Of a DNA stretch of 64,000 nt, positions 1 to 9,122 are shown in pieces. This stretch comes from DASWOJ01 sp964250755 (GTDB lineage Bacteria; Pseudomonadota; Alphaproteobacteria; Acetobacterales; Acetobacteraceae), in contig CAXUHB010000001.1 in the NCBI GenBank assembly GCA_964250755.1, forward strand, positions 1-64,000, in the 5' to 3' direction. The translations under genes and the position numbers were made by a program. Numbering within the stretch: position 1 is the first letter of the stretch; every line of letters starts with the position of its first letter. Under the pieces are notes generated by a model. The model had not been told where the DNA came from. It worked only from the letters and a program-made list of their open reading frames with translations, and made no database searches.

Positions 1-758
1 TGCCGGACCCGAAGCTGCTGGAGACCTGGAACCGGCGGGAGACCGGGCTGATCGCCACCAACCCGACACGGGTGCCGCCGCTGGCCAACGCGCCGTTCGC
101 GCCCACCGCGCACATGGGCCGCCTGAAGGGTGAGGCACGGGACGCCGCCGCGGCCACCGGCGCGCGGACGGTGCCGCCGCGGGAGCACGGCGGCAACTGC
201 GACATCAAGGATTTGTCGCGCGGCGCAAAAGTTTACTTCCCCGTCTATGTGCCCGGCGCCGGCCTTTCCATGGGCGACCTGCACTTCAGCCAGGGCGATG
301 GCGAAATCACCTTCTGCGGCGCCATCGAGATGCCGGGCTGGATACACCTCAAGGTCAGCTTGATAAAAGGCGGAATGGCCAAGTACGGCATCAAGAACCC
401 GATCTTCAAGCCGAGCGTCATCAAGCCGAACTACACGGACTACCTGATCTTCGAGGGCATTTCCGTGGACGAGTCCGGGGAGCAGCACTACCTCGACGTG
501 AACGTCGCCTACCGCCAGGCGTGCCTGAACGCCATCGAGTACATGAAGAAGTTCGGCTATTCCGGCGCGCAGGCCTACTCGATCCTGGGGACGGCGCCGG
601 TGCAGGGGCACATCAGCGGGGTCGTGGACATCCCCAACTCCTGCGCGACGCTGTGGCTGCCGACCGAAATCTTCGACTTCGACATCAACCCAGGCGCCGA
701 TGGGCCGAAGGGCGGCATCAAGGGCGGCGTGGACATGCCCTTGGCGCCGGACCTGTAG
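1..758 (+). CDS. fmdA: Formamidase (acetamidase/formamidase family), C-terminal part
   Basis: Hydrolyses formamide to formate and ammonia in the cytoplasm. The reading frame is open from the left edge (first full codon at position 3), so the N-terminus lies outside; roughly 250 residues of a family that is usually about 400 are present. Family hallmarks seen are NPTRVPPLANAPFAP near the start of the visible part, GNCDIKDLSRG, the GLSMGDLHFSQGDGE stretch and the late VVDIPNS segment. An internal GTG at 72 only looks like a start. The stop at 756-758 is followed after two bases by the FmdB-like gene, so the two are co-transcribed, with amiE downstream. Family assignment is firm; the choice of formamidase over acetamidase rests on overall resemblance and the amide-gene context. 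Confidence 0.93.
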   Translation, partial: PDPKLLETWNRRETGLIATNPTRVPPLANAPFAPTAHMGRLKGEARDAAAATGARTVPPREHGGNCDIKDLSRGAKVYFPVYVPGAGLSMGDLHFSQGDGEITFCGAIEMPGWIHLKVSLIKGGMAKYGIKNPIFKPSVIKPNYTDYLIFEGISVDESGEQHYLDVNVAYRQACLNAIEYMKKFGYSGAQAYSILGTAPVQGHISGVVDIPNSCATLWLPTEIFDFDINPGADGPKGGIKGGVDMPLAPDL

Positions 759-760
759 CC

Positions 761-1087
761 GTGCCGGTCTATGATTACATGTGCGACGGCTGCGGCCCCT
801 TCACGGCGCTGCGGCCCATGTCGGAGTTCCAGGCGCCGCAGCCCTGCGAGGGCTGCGGCGCCCCGGCGCGGCGGGCGATCCTGACGGCGCCGGGCCTGGC
901 AGGGATGGACGCCGGCCAGCGCCGGGCGCACGCCACCAACGAGCGCAGCGCCAACGCACCCACCAAGGCCAAGCGCCACCCGGCATCCTGCAGCTGCTGC
1001 ACGGGCCGCAGCGGCAAGCCGCGGGTGGCCGAAGCCGTGGCCGCCAAAAGCTTCCCGGCCGCGCGGCCCTGGATGATCAGTCACTGA
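761..1087 (+). CDS. FmdB-family zinc-ribbon protein
   Basis: Small protein of 108 residues starting with GTG two bases after the fmdA stop. It opens with MPVYDYMCDGCG, and two CxxC pairs (CDGCG and CEGCG, about residues 8-11 and 28-31) form a typical FmdB zinc ribbon. A second Cys-rich patch, SCSCC, lies near residue 85. FmdB proteins were named as putative regulators of formamidase genes, but their biochemical role is not established. Its place between fmdA and amiE supports a link to amide metabolism. No ATG fits better; the GTG keeps the whole first zinc knuckle. Confidence 0.85.
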   Translation: MPVYDYMCDGCGPFTALRPMSEFQAPQPCEGCGAPARRAILTAPGLAGMDAGQRRAHATNERSANAPTKAKRHPASCSCCTGRSGKPRVAEAVAAKSFPAARPWMISH

Positions 1088-1105
1088 CCCGACGGAGGAC
1101 CCACG

Positions 1106-2143
1106 ATGTTGCACGGTGACATTTCAAGCAGCAAGGACACGGTCGGCGTCGCCGTCGTGAACTACAAGATGCCGCGCCTGCACACCCGGGCGGAGGTCTT
1201 GGACAACGCCCGCAAGATCGGCGAGATGCTGGTCGGCATGAAGCAGGGCCTGCCCGGCATGGATCTGGTGATCTTCCCGGAATACTCGACCCACGGCATC
1301 ATGTACGACAGCAAGGAGATGTACGACACGGCGTCGTCATGCCCCGGCGAGGAGACGGAAATCTTCGCCGAGGCCTGCCGCAAGGCCAAGGTGTGGGGCG
1401 TGTTCTCGCTCACGGGCGAGCGGCACGAGGAGCATCCCAACAAGGCCCCCTACAACACCCTGATCCTGATGAACGACCAGGGTGAGGTCGTGCAGAAATA
1501 TCGCAAGATCATGCCCTGGGTGCCCATCGAGGGCTGGTATCCCGGCAACTGCACCTACGTCTCGGACGGCCCCAAGGGCCTCAAGATCAGCCTGATCATC
1601 TGCGATGATGGCAACTACCCGGAAATCTGGCGCGACTGCGCGATGAAGGGTGCCGAGCTGATCATACGCTGCCAGGGCTACATGTATCCGGCCAAGGAGC
1701 AGCAGGTGCTCATGTCCAAGAGCATGGCGTGGGCGAACAACGTCTATGTCGCCGTGGCGAACGCCGCCGGGTTCGACGGGGTTTATTCTTATTTCGGCCA
1801 TTCCGCGATCATCGGCTTCGACGGACGCACCCTGGGGGAGTGCGGAACGGAGGAGTACGGCATCCAGTATGCCGCTTTGTCCAAGTCGTTGATCCGCGAC
1901 GCGCGCAGCACGATGCAGTCGGAGAACCATCTTTTCAAGCTGCTGCACCGCGGCTACACCGGCATGATGAACTCCGGCGAGGGCGACAAGGGCGCTGCGG
2001 CGTGCCCCTACGACTTCTATGCCAAATGGATCGCCGATCCCGAAGCGACACGCGAGATGGTGGAGGCGATGACGCGGCCGACGGTCGGGACCCAGGAGTG
2101 CCCCATCGAGGGCATCCCGAACGAGGCGGCCGCGCACCGGTAA
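1106..2143 (+). CDS. amiE: Aliphatic amidase
   Basis: Nitrilase-superfamily enzyme that hydrolyses short aliphatic amides (acetamide, propionamide) to the acid and ammonia. At 345 residues it matches the length of the Pseudomonas AmiE type and is close to it along its length (MxHGDISSS start, AVVNYKMPRLHT, FSLTGERHEEHP). The Glu-Lys-Cys triad is present: E59 in FPEYS, K134 in KYRKIMPW and C166 in IICDDGNYP. It ends in a strong hairpin shared with the convergent gene. Together with fmdA it gives the cell two amidases of unrelated folds, suggesting use of amides as a nitrogen source. AmiF formamidase is less likely because the AmiE-specific N-terminus is intact. Confidence 0.96.
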   Translation: MLHGDISSSKDTVGVAVVNYKMPRLHTRAEVLDNARKIGEMLVGMKQGLPGMDLVIFPEYSTHGIMYDSKEMYDTASSCPGEETEIFAEACRKAKVWGVFSLTGERHEEHPNKAPYNTLILMNDQGEVVQKYRKIMPWVPIEGWYPGNCTYVSDGPKGLKISLIICDDGNYPEIWRDCAMKGAELIIRCQGYMYPAKEQQVLMSKSMAWANNVYVAVANAAGFDGVYSYFGHSAIIGFDGRTLGECGTEEYGIQYAALSKSLIRDARSTMQSENHLFKLLHRGYTGMMNSGEGDKGAAACPYDFYAKWIADPEATREMVEAMTRPTVGTQECPIEGIPNEAAAHR

Positions 2144-2147
2144 CAGG

Positions 2148-2183
2148 GTCGCTGAGCAGACCTCTGAAGGTTTGCTCAGCGAC
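2148..2183. terminator. Bidirectional hairpin between convergent amiE and norD-like genes
   Basis: A perfect 11-bp inverted repeat (GTCGCTGAGCA with TGCTCAGCGAC) is extended by an inner ACCT/AGGT pair closing a CTGA loop. There is no clear T-tract on either side. It overlaps the stop codon of the leftward gene at 2176-2178, so it probably serves as a barrier or terminator for both transcripts. Confidence 0.7.
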
Positions 2184-4430
2184 GGACCAGGCGGAAGTGC
2201 AAGTTCGCCAGGCGGGCCGGCAGGTCCGCCAGGTTCTGGATATGCATGGTGTTGGCCAGGCCGAAGATGGCCGTGGCCGACCCGGTGCCGGCAGGGTCCA
2301 GCACCACCCCGAACACATCCACCCCGGCCAACCGCAGCCCCAGAACAGCGCGGCGCGCATCGGCCACCAGGTCGTCCGGGCCGGTGTCCCGGTCCGAAGG
2401 CTCGCCGTCGGTCAGCACCAGCAGCAGCCGGCGCCAGGTGCGGATGGCGCCAAACTCGGCCTGGGCATGGCGCAGCGCCGTGCCCAGCCGGGTCGAGAGT
2501 GCCGGTTGGAGCGCTGCCAGGCGGCCGAGGGCGGCCGCATCGAACGTCTCCCCGAACTCCTTGATGCGCGTCAGGCGGACATCCTCCCGTCCGTCCGAGG
2601 CGAAGGCGCGCAACGCGAAAAGATCGTGCCGGGCCGCCAGCGCCTCCCCCAGCAGCGACACCGCGAGCCGCTGCACGTCCAGCACCATCCGCTTGTCCGG
2701 CAGCCGCGCTGCAGTCGAGGCCGAACTGTCCAGCAGCACCATCGTGGCCACGTCCTGCCGCTGCGGGCGGGTGGCGGTGAACAGGCGCGCATCCGGAGCC
2801 TGCCCGGTCCGCAACGCGGTCATGGCCTCAACGGCGGCATCCAGGTCCAGGCCGTCGCCATCTGGCTGGCGGCGGCGGCGCACTGGACGGCCCACTGCCG
2901 AGATGCGGATCAGCCGGGCAATGCCGGCCCGCACCGCCGTTTCCGCCCGCATGGCGGCCAGCAGCGGCGCGGGGTCGGCGAATGAGGCCGGCACGTCGCG
3001 CAAGGTGGCCCAGTCCGGACGCTCGACTCCTGCCGCGACGTCCCACTCAGGGTAGGTGGCGGCCACCAGGCCGCGGCTGGCCGGCGCGGCTTCCCGTGCG
3101 CGCCCAGCCGGGCCGCTGCCGCCGGCGCCACCTAGCCCGTCCCGGCCCTCGGCCGTCTGCACCTCGGTATCCAAGGGGGTGGCCGGCTGGTCCGGCAGGT
3201 CCCAGAGGTGGGCGCCGTCGTCGCGATACTCCGGTGCCGTGAGGTGCTCCCGTGCGTTGAACTGCACGCGCATCTGACCAAGGTCGTGGCCCAGCGCGCG
3301 GCCGATCCGGAGACTGATGGCCGGGTTGTCCAGGTCATGCGCAGCCGCGGCGCCGAACAGCGCACGGCCCTTGGCGACGAAGCCGTCGGGATCGTCGTGG
3401 TCCCCGTCGAACAGGGCACGCGCCAGCCGCGCCATCAGGTTGGGCGCGGTGCGCGGCGGGACGGGCGGCGCATTGTGGAACGGCGACCACAACTCACGCA
3501 GGCCGGGGAAGCGGCGCATGGCCAGCGCCTCGACCCGCGCATCCTCCACGAGCGTCACTAGCGCAACCTCCAGCGGCTTCAGCGGCCCGGCCTGGTGCCG
3601 CACCGCCGGCAGCGCCAGGTGGGCGCCGGCATGGGCCACGCTTGCCAAATAGAGCCGGCGGGCGCCGGCTTCGGTCTGCACGGGAGGCCAAGCCGGCAGC
3701 AGGACCAGCCGCCCCTGGATGGCCGTCCGTGGCGTGTCACGGGTGGCCGGGGCCGTAAGCGTCTCCGCCGCGGCACCCCACAACGCGGCAGAGTAGGCGC
3801 CCAGCAGGCGTCTCAATGCCTCCGCACCCGGCACGCCCTGGGGACGCGCCAGCAGCGCCACCGCCCAGGCATCCTGCAACGAGAAGAATGCGCGTCGGCG
3901 GGGCAAGTCGCGGGCATGGGCTTTCAGGCCCGCCGCCACCAAGTCCGCGAACGCCCGGCCGCTCCGGTCCCGCAGCATCTCCCCGGTCCGTGCCGTCGCC
4001 AGCGGCACGCACTCCGGGGCCTCCTGGGCCAACCGTCCCACGCCGGCCAGCCAGCGGCCGAACGCGTCGGCATCGCTGGCGAGGTCCAGCGCGCCAGGCA
4101 GGGCGTTCAGGACGGCCAGCGCCGCCTTTGCCCCAGCGGCGCGGCACGCCGCCGCCGCCGCCCGGCCGCCCATCGCGAGCAGGTCCAGCCTGCCGCGGCC
4201 CGCAGCACTGCCCGCAACACTCGCGGCCCAGAATGCGGCGTGGCAGGGAGTGCCCGCATTGGCCTCGATCAACGCGGCAGCGGCATCGGCCCAGCTCTCC
4301 AGCGCCGCGGCGTCCGATTGCGGCAGGCGCTGCCAGGTTTGGCGCAGCAGGGCGGACAGGGTGTCCCGGTGCTGGAGCAGGCGCAGCAGGCGCGGTGCCG
4401 GGCCAGACGGCGGCACGGCCAGGTGCGGCA

Positions 4431-4431
<1 letters not shown>
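2176..4431 (-). CDS. CbbO/NorD-type von Willebrand factor A domain protein
   Basis: Large protein of about 751 residues with a C-terminal vWA domain: the MIDAS motif DSSAS lies near residue 560 and LTDGEPSD about 100 residues later. The N-terminal two thirds is the helical region typical of CbbO/NorD. Such proteins pair with a MoxR-type ATPase (the gene just upstream) to activate or insert cofactors in a client enzyme, classically Rubisco or nitric oxide reductase. The ATG at 4431 overlaps the upstream TGA by one base; a GTG at 4434 is an alternative start. Neither Rubisco nor nor genes are in the window, so the client is unknown; the convergent amide genes need not be related. Confidence 0.85.
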
Positions 4432-5231
<800 letters not shown>

Positions 5232-5258
5232 GCCAGTAGGTCCTTCACGCGCGGCAGT

Positions 5259-5360
5259 TAGGCATGCGCAACAGTCAGGCATGCGCAACAGTCAGGCACA
5301 TGCAGCAGTCAGGCACATGCAGCAGTCAGGCACATGCAGCAGTCAGGCACACGCAGCAAC
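5259..5360. repeat. Six-copy 17-bp tandem repeat upstream of the CbbQ-like gene
   Basis: Six head-to-tail units at 5259, 5276, 5293, 5310, 5327 and 5344. Units 1-2 read roughly AGGCATGCGCAACAGT and units 3-5 CAGGCACATGCAGCAGT; unit 6 has drifted at its end. There are no spacers, so this is not a CRISPR array. The rest of the 5232-5469 gap shows no gene. The array may be a slippage-prone repeat or a set of protein-binding sites. Confidence 0.9.
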
Positions 5361-5469
5361 GGGGCACCCTGAAGCCGCGTGGCGCATTTCAGAGGCCGCG
5401 CAATCCCGGGAGCAAACTTCGGGCCAGCGTAGGCAATTGGGGGTCCTGACGTTCTGTCGCAGCCGCCTT

Positions 5470-5772
5470 TCAGGGCGCCGCCGGGCGTCCCGCTCCGCAA
5501 GCCCTGGGGACCGCTGCCATCGCCGCCTCGTAGGCATCTTGGGCACCGTGCAGGAACAGGAACTCGCCGGAGCAGTCGTCCTTGCCGTCGCTCCGCACGA
5601 CGCAGCGGCGGTGGTCGGCCAGCTTGTCAAGGACATCCCGGGCTGTCAGGCGGTAGTAGGCGCGGGCCGCCCGGCACCCATCCGGGGCCGCGCGCTCCTG
5701 GGCCGCGCGCACTGGCGCGGCAACCCCGGCCGCAAGCAGGAGCATCCCCGCCGCTATCCGGCCAGCGCGCAC
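5470..5772 (-). CDS. Small exported protein with four cysteines
   Basis: About 100 residues. A GTG start at 5772 gives a good signal peptide (basic n-region, then a run of Leu/Ala ending near VRA-AQ) and overlaps the upstream gene by 19 bases; an ATG at 5745 is the alternative but would leave no basic n-region. The mature part carries four Cys (in DGCRAA, HRRCVV, DDCSGE and PRACG), suggesting two disulfides in the periplasm. I do not recognise the family. It is the last gene of the leftward operon that begins with the SLOG-2TM protein. Confidence 0.6.
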   Translation of the reverse strand: MRAGRIAAGMLLLAAGVAAPVRAAQERAAPDGCRAARAYYRLTARDVLDKLADHRRCVVRSDGKDDCSGEFLFLHGAQDAYEAAMAAVPRACGAGRPAAP

Positions 5773-6740
5773 CGGCCCAGCACCAGCGGGTCCTCGGCGC
5801 CGCCATCCCAGGCGGTCGGCACGGCGCGGACCAGCACGGGGTCGCCGGTTTGCAGGGCGGCGATGCGGTCCAGCAGGGCGCCGTCGGCGGACAGCACGCA
5901 CACGGCCTCCCCGCGCGATCCCTGGTCGTCCGGCGCGGCGCCGGGCAGGCCGATGCTGATGACGGCAGCCTGGCGCGGCACTTCCAGCACGTTGCTACCA
6001 AACCAGCGCAGGCTCCACTCCGTGCGCGGCCGGACCCGCAGGAACGCGGCCTGCACCAGCAGGGGACGGTCGCGGTGCGCGGCCTCGAACCGCACGGGGC
6101 CGAGGCGTTGGGCCTCCCGCACCAGGTCGCGCGCCTGGACGGCGCCGGGCACCCCGGGCGCGACCAGCACGGGCGCACGGGCGGCGACGGCATAGGTGCT
6201 GGCGAAGCGCGGGATGTAGTACAGCCGCACCTCGTTCTGGCCCGGCGGCCCCGCCGGCACCGTCAGCCGCAGCCGCGTCGCGCCGACCGGCGTGCTGTCC
6301 GCCACGAAGGCGTCGGGGTCAGCCACCGCGTCCGGGGTGCCGGCGGGCACGACGGCGACGCGCAGGTTGGACCCGGTGCGGAGCGCGGTGGCATCCGCGT
6401 CCAGGGTCACGCCGTCCACCAGCCGCACGGCAGGGCGGTTGGGCCGCACCCATGCTTGCGCCGAGCCGGGCTGAGCCGGTGCGGCCTGGACAGGCGGGTT
6501 TGCGCCACCCAGGCGCAGCCGCGCCAGGGGGGCAAAGGTGCCGTCGGGGAAGGCATCCAAGTAGGCCTGGTACTCGCGTGGGCGGTCGGCTGCCCGCACG
6601 CTATCCCAGAACGCCAGCTCCTCCGCTGATTGCGCGCGGGCGCCGTCCCAGGCGCCCGCGCACGGCAGCGCGGCACAGGCCCACACCGCCACGACGAGGC
6701 TGCGGGACAAGGAGCGCGTACGGACGCGGGCGCGGGTCAA
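5754..6740 (-). CDS. Exported FWxS-motif protein C with Ig-like region
   Basis: 328 residues with an N-terminal signal sequence (Arg-rich, then hydrophobic, ending near ARAQ). Next comes the segment ELAFWDSVRAADRPREYQ continuing to FPDGTFAPLARLRL, a short motif also found in its two upstream neighbours and known from proteins linked to bacterial caspase-like and STAND systems. The long C-terminal part is beta-rich, with a PAGPPGQNEVRLYY segment that matches the AYEVRY region of the paralogues, so an Ig-like or other beta-sandwich fold is likely. The start overlaps the preceding stop as ATGA (6737-6740), indicating translational coupling. Function unknown; probably periplasmic. Confidence 0.75.
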   Translation of the reverse strand: MTRARVRTRSLSRSLVVAVWACAALPCAGAWDGARAQSAEELAFWDSVRAADRPREYQAYLDAFPDGTFAPLARLRLGGANPPVQAAPAQPGSAQAWVRPNRPAVRLVDGVTLDADATALRTGSNLRVAVVPAGTPDAVADPDAFVADSTPVGATRLRLTVPAGPPGQNEVRLYYIPRFASTYAVAARAPVLVAPGVPGAVQARDLVREAQRLGPVRFEAAHRDRPLLVQAAFLRVRPRTEWSLRWFGSNVLEVPRQAAVISIGLPGAAPDDQGSRGEAVCVLSADGALLDRIAALQTGDPVLVRAVPTAWDGGAEDPLVLGRCALAG

Positions 6741-7306
6741 CGCACCGTCAGCCCTGCCCGCGCCATCACCTCCATGCGGCCTTGGGGGTTGTACTGGCGG
6801 GACATGTAGCGGACCTCGTATGCACCAGCGGGCAGCATGACCAGCTCAATGCCCTCGCGCTCCAGATCGTAGGTCGCGGCCAGGCGCTGGAAGATGACTT
6901 GCCCCTGGTCCACGCCGCCGTCCGCCCCGGTGTCGGGTGCGCCGGCGCGCACAACCACCACCGTGTCGTACAGCGCCGGCGGGCCGAAGCCGCGGCAACG
7001 CACCGTGACTTGCTGCCCGCGGGCCGCCGCCGCCGGCGTGACGTCCAAATGATACAGGTTGAAGTCCCCTGGCGGCGCCCCCGGAGCGGCAGGCGGGGCG
7101 CCCTTGTCCAGCTGGGCCAGCCGCACCCGCGCCAGGGGGGCGAAGCGGCCATTGGGGAACAGGAGCAGGTAGCCCTCGTAATCCGACTTCAGGCCGCGCC
7201 CGGTGACGGCCTTCCACAGCCCGATCTCCGCTGCGGTGTCATCCGCCGCCGCAGCCGGATGGGCGAGGACGGCCAGTAGCGCGCCGGCGAGGGCGCGGCG
7301 CCTCAT
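6737..7306 (-). CDS. Exported FWxS-motif protein B
   Basis: 189 residues: signal peptide (MRRRALAG then Ala/Leu-rich, cleavage near AAA-DD), a degenerate version of the shared motif (IGLWKAVTGRGLKSDYEG, then LFPNGRFAPLARVRLAQLD), and a C-terminal Ig-like stretch ending GAYEVRYMSRQYN and MARAGLTVR. Both ends overlap the neighbouring genes by 4 bases (ATGA). It is a paralogue of the genes on either side, so the trio arose by duplication (inference). No enzymatic motif is visible; it is probably a periplasmic binding or recognition protein. Confidence 0.75.
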   Translation of the reverse strand: MRRRALAGALLAVLAHPAAAADDTAAEIGLWKAVTGRGLKSDYEGYLLLFPNGRFAPLARVRLAQLDKGAPPAAPGAPPGDFNLYHLDVTPAAAARGQQVTVRCRGFGPPALYDTVVVVRAGAPDTGADGGVDQGQVIFQRLAATYDLEREGIELVMLPAGAYEVRYMSRQYNPQGRMEVMARAGLTVR

Positions 7307-7905
7307 CGCACGGTGAAGGCGGTCATGGCCTTCATCTCGTAGCGGATGGGATAGTCGTTGTTGTAGAGCGTGGTCATCCAGCGGACCTCGTAGGCACCGG
7401 GCGCGAAGGGGCCGGCCTCGTTCCCATCCATGGCGCACATGTTGCCGTAGGTGGACCACAGGACGCCGCTCTGCTCCCGGTTCCGGTTGGGGTCCCCGAC
7501 CGGCGTGCCGGCGGGGACGATGACGAGCTTGTCGTAGCTGTTCTCCGGCGGGAAATTGGTGCAGACGACCCTGAAGCGCTGCCCGACCCGCCCGCCGGGC
7601 GGCGAGACGGCAACTGCCGGGTCCGGACCCGCATCCGGCGGAGGTGCGGGTGCTGGCCCCACAACCCTGCCGACCGGCGCCGGGGTGTCCCCATCCAGCT
7701 GCTGGATACGCAGGCGGGCCAGCCCGGCGAAGCGGCCGTTCGGGTAGGATTGCAGGTAGGCGCGATACTCGTCGGCGGTCTTGCTCGACTGGACGGACTG
7801 CCAGAACGCAAGGTCCCCGGGGTCGGACACGCCCTGCGCCCAAGCGCCGCCCGCGCCCAGGACCAGCCCCGCCGCAAGCGCGATCCCAACCATGCGTAGA
7901 TGCAT
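7303..7905 (-). CDS. Exported FWxS-motif protein A
   Basis: 200 residues. The signal peptide runs to about residue 24 (GGAWAQ). The motif DLAFWQSVQSSKTADEYRA followed by YPNGRFAGLARLRI fills residues 31-69. After a Pro-rich linker comes an Ig-like C-terminal domain with two Cys and the segment GAYEVRWMTTLYN near the end. Of the three paralogues this copy keeps the motif best. It lies 80 bp after the patatin gene and is coupled by ATGA to the next. The motif is known as an accessory segment in proteins near bacterial caspase and STAND genes; its role is unknown. Confidence 0.77.
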   Translation of the reverse strand: MHLRMVGIALAAGLVLGAGGAWAQGVSDPGDLAFWQSVQSSKTADEYRAYLQSYPNGRFAGLARLRIQQLDGDTPAPVGRVVGPAPAPPPDAGPDPAVAVSPPGGRVGQRFRVVCTNFPPENSYDKLVIVPAGTPVGDPNRNREQSGVLWSTYGNMCAMDGNEAGPFAPGAYEVRWMTTLYNNDYPIRYEMKAMTAFTVR

Positions 7906-7985
7906 CACCGCCCTGTCCCCGCCTGTCTGCGTCCACGCAAACTGTCCAACAAATATGCGAAGGTGGCAATAAGCATGGGGCCGGA

Positions 7986-9119
7986 TCAATCCGCCAAGCC
8001 GCCCATGAAGCCGTCGAAGTGCCCGGCCCGGACCTGCACCGCCGCCGCGGCGCGGCCCAGCCGTCCCAGGGCCTCCATGTGCGCCACCCCGTCCAGCCGC
8101 TGCACGTCCGCGGCGTTGATGTCTTGCAGCCCCAGGGCGTCCAGGCCGCGCCGCGTCAGGTCGGCGTTGTAGCGGACATAGGTGAACAGGGGCGGCAGGC
8201 CGCTGCCGCCCAGCAGGTCCCCAACCTCCCCGTCCAGCGGCGGCCCGGCGCGGGTGCGGCCGAACATGCGGCACATCAGGTCCTGCCCGTTCAGCGACGA
8301 CAGCATCAGCGCCCGCGGCACCGCGCCGGCCTGGGACAACATGCTCAGGCCGTCCGCGCGCAGCGCCGGGCGGTCCTGCGGCACGGTGCCGGTGCCGACC
8401 GACACCAGCAGCAGCCGGTCCGGCCCCGTCGGCCAGCCCAGGCAGTAGGGCGCGCTGGTGGCCATCAGAAACAGCAGGAAGGCCGGGTTGTTGTAGGGCG
8501 TGACGCCGCCGTCCTCGAACACGAAGCGGGTGGGGCCGACCTGCACCTGCTCCGCCGGAAAGAAGGTCGGCGCCGCGGTGCTGGCGCGCACCACCTGCCA
8601 CAGCGGCAGGCGCAGGTTGCAGTCAGGCCGCGCCGGGTTGTTCCAGCGGGCGCGGGGGTTGGTGCTGAGCGGCCAGGGGCTGTCCGTGGTCGCGTTCCGC
8701 AGCGTCACCAGCAGCAGGGTCCGCAGGTCCGGGCTGCCCAGGGTGCGGTCCGCGCCGAACGCGCCCCGCAACGCTTCTGCGAGCGGCCCGGCTTCGTAGC
8801 GGTAGCGCAGGCGGTGCAGCAGCCGCGCCCGGCCGAACATCGCCCGCCCCTGCTCCAGGTAGAACCGCCGCACCTCCGCCACCGTCATGCCCAGCGCCAG
8901 CCCGGCGGCGATGATGGCGCCCGTGCTGGTGCCGGCGATGTAGTCGAACCCGTCCGCCAGCACCCATCCCGGCCCAGCGCCGGCCTGGGCGCGCATCGCG
9001 TCCTCGATCCCCGCCAGGAACTCGATGGCGACCAGGCCGCGTATGCCGCCGCCGTCTATGGCCAGCAGCCGCTTCGGGCCGGGGCGGTCCATCCGCTGCA
9101 GCAGCGCCGCGCTTGCCAT
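7986..9119 (-). CDS. Patatin-like phospholipase
   Basis: 377 residues with all patatin hallmarks: oxyanion loop DGGGIRG (22-28), nucleophile elbow GTSTG with Ser65, and the catalytic Asp203 in EDGG. Patatins hydrolyse acyl chains from phospholipids. The short, signal-less form resembles effector patatins used in bacterial abortive-infection systems such as CapV, but no CD-NTase is nearby. It starts three bases after the stop of the SLOG-2TM gene, so the two are one transcript and probably one system. ATG 9119 is used; ATG 9092 is possible. I expect a cytoplasmic enzyme acting on the inner membrane. Confidence 0.9.
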   Translation of the reverse strand: MASAALLQRMDRPGPKRLLAIDGGGIRGLVAIEFLAGIEDAMRAQAGAGPGWVLADGFDYIAGTSTGAIIAAGLALGMTVAEVRRFYLEQGRAMFGRARLLHRLRYRYEAGPLAEALRGAFGADRTLGSPDLRTLLLVTLRNATTDSPWPLSTNPRARWNNPARPDCNLRLPLWQVVRASTAAPTFFPAEQVQVGPTRFVFEDGGVTPYNNPAFLLFLMATSAPYCLGWPTGPDRLLLVSVGTGTVPQDRPALRADGLSMLSQAGAVPRALMLSSLNGQDLMCRMFGRTRAGPPLDGEVGDLLGGSGLPPLFTYVRYNADLTRRGLDALGLQDINAADVQRLDGVAHMEALGRLGRAAAAVQVRAGHFDGFMGGLAD

Positions 9120-9122
9120 ACG

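Noticed and set aside
5259..5360. Possible CRISPR array
   Set aside because: Units are directly joined without spacers and are only 17 bp; no cas genes.
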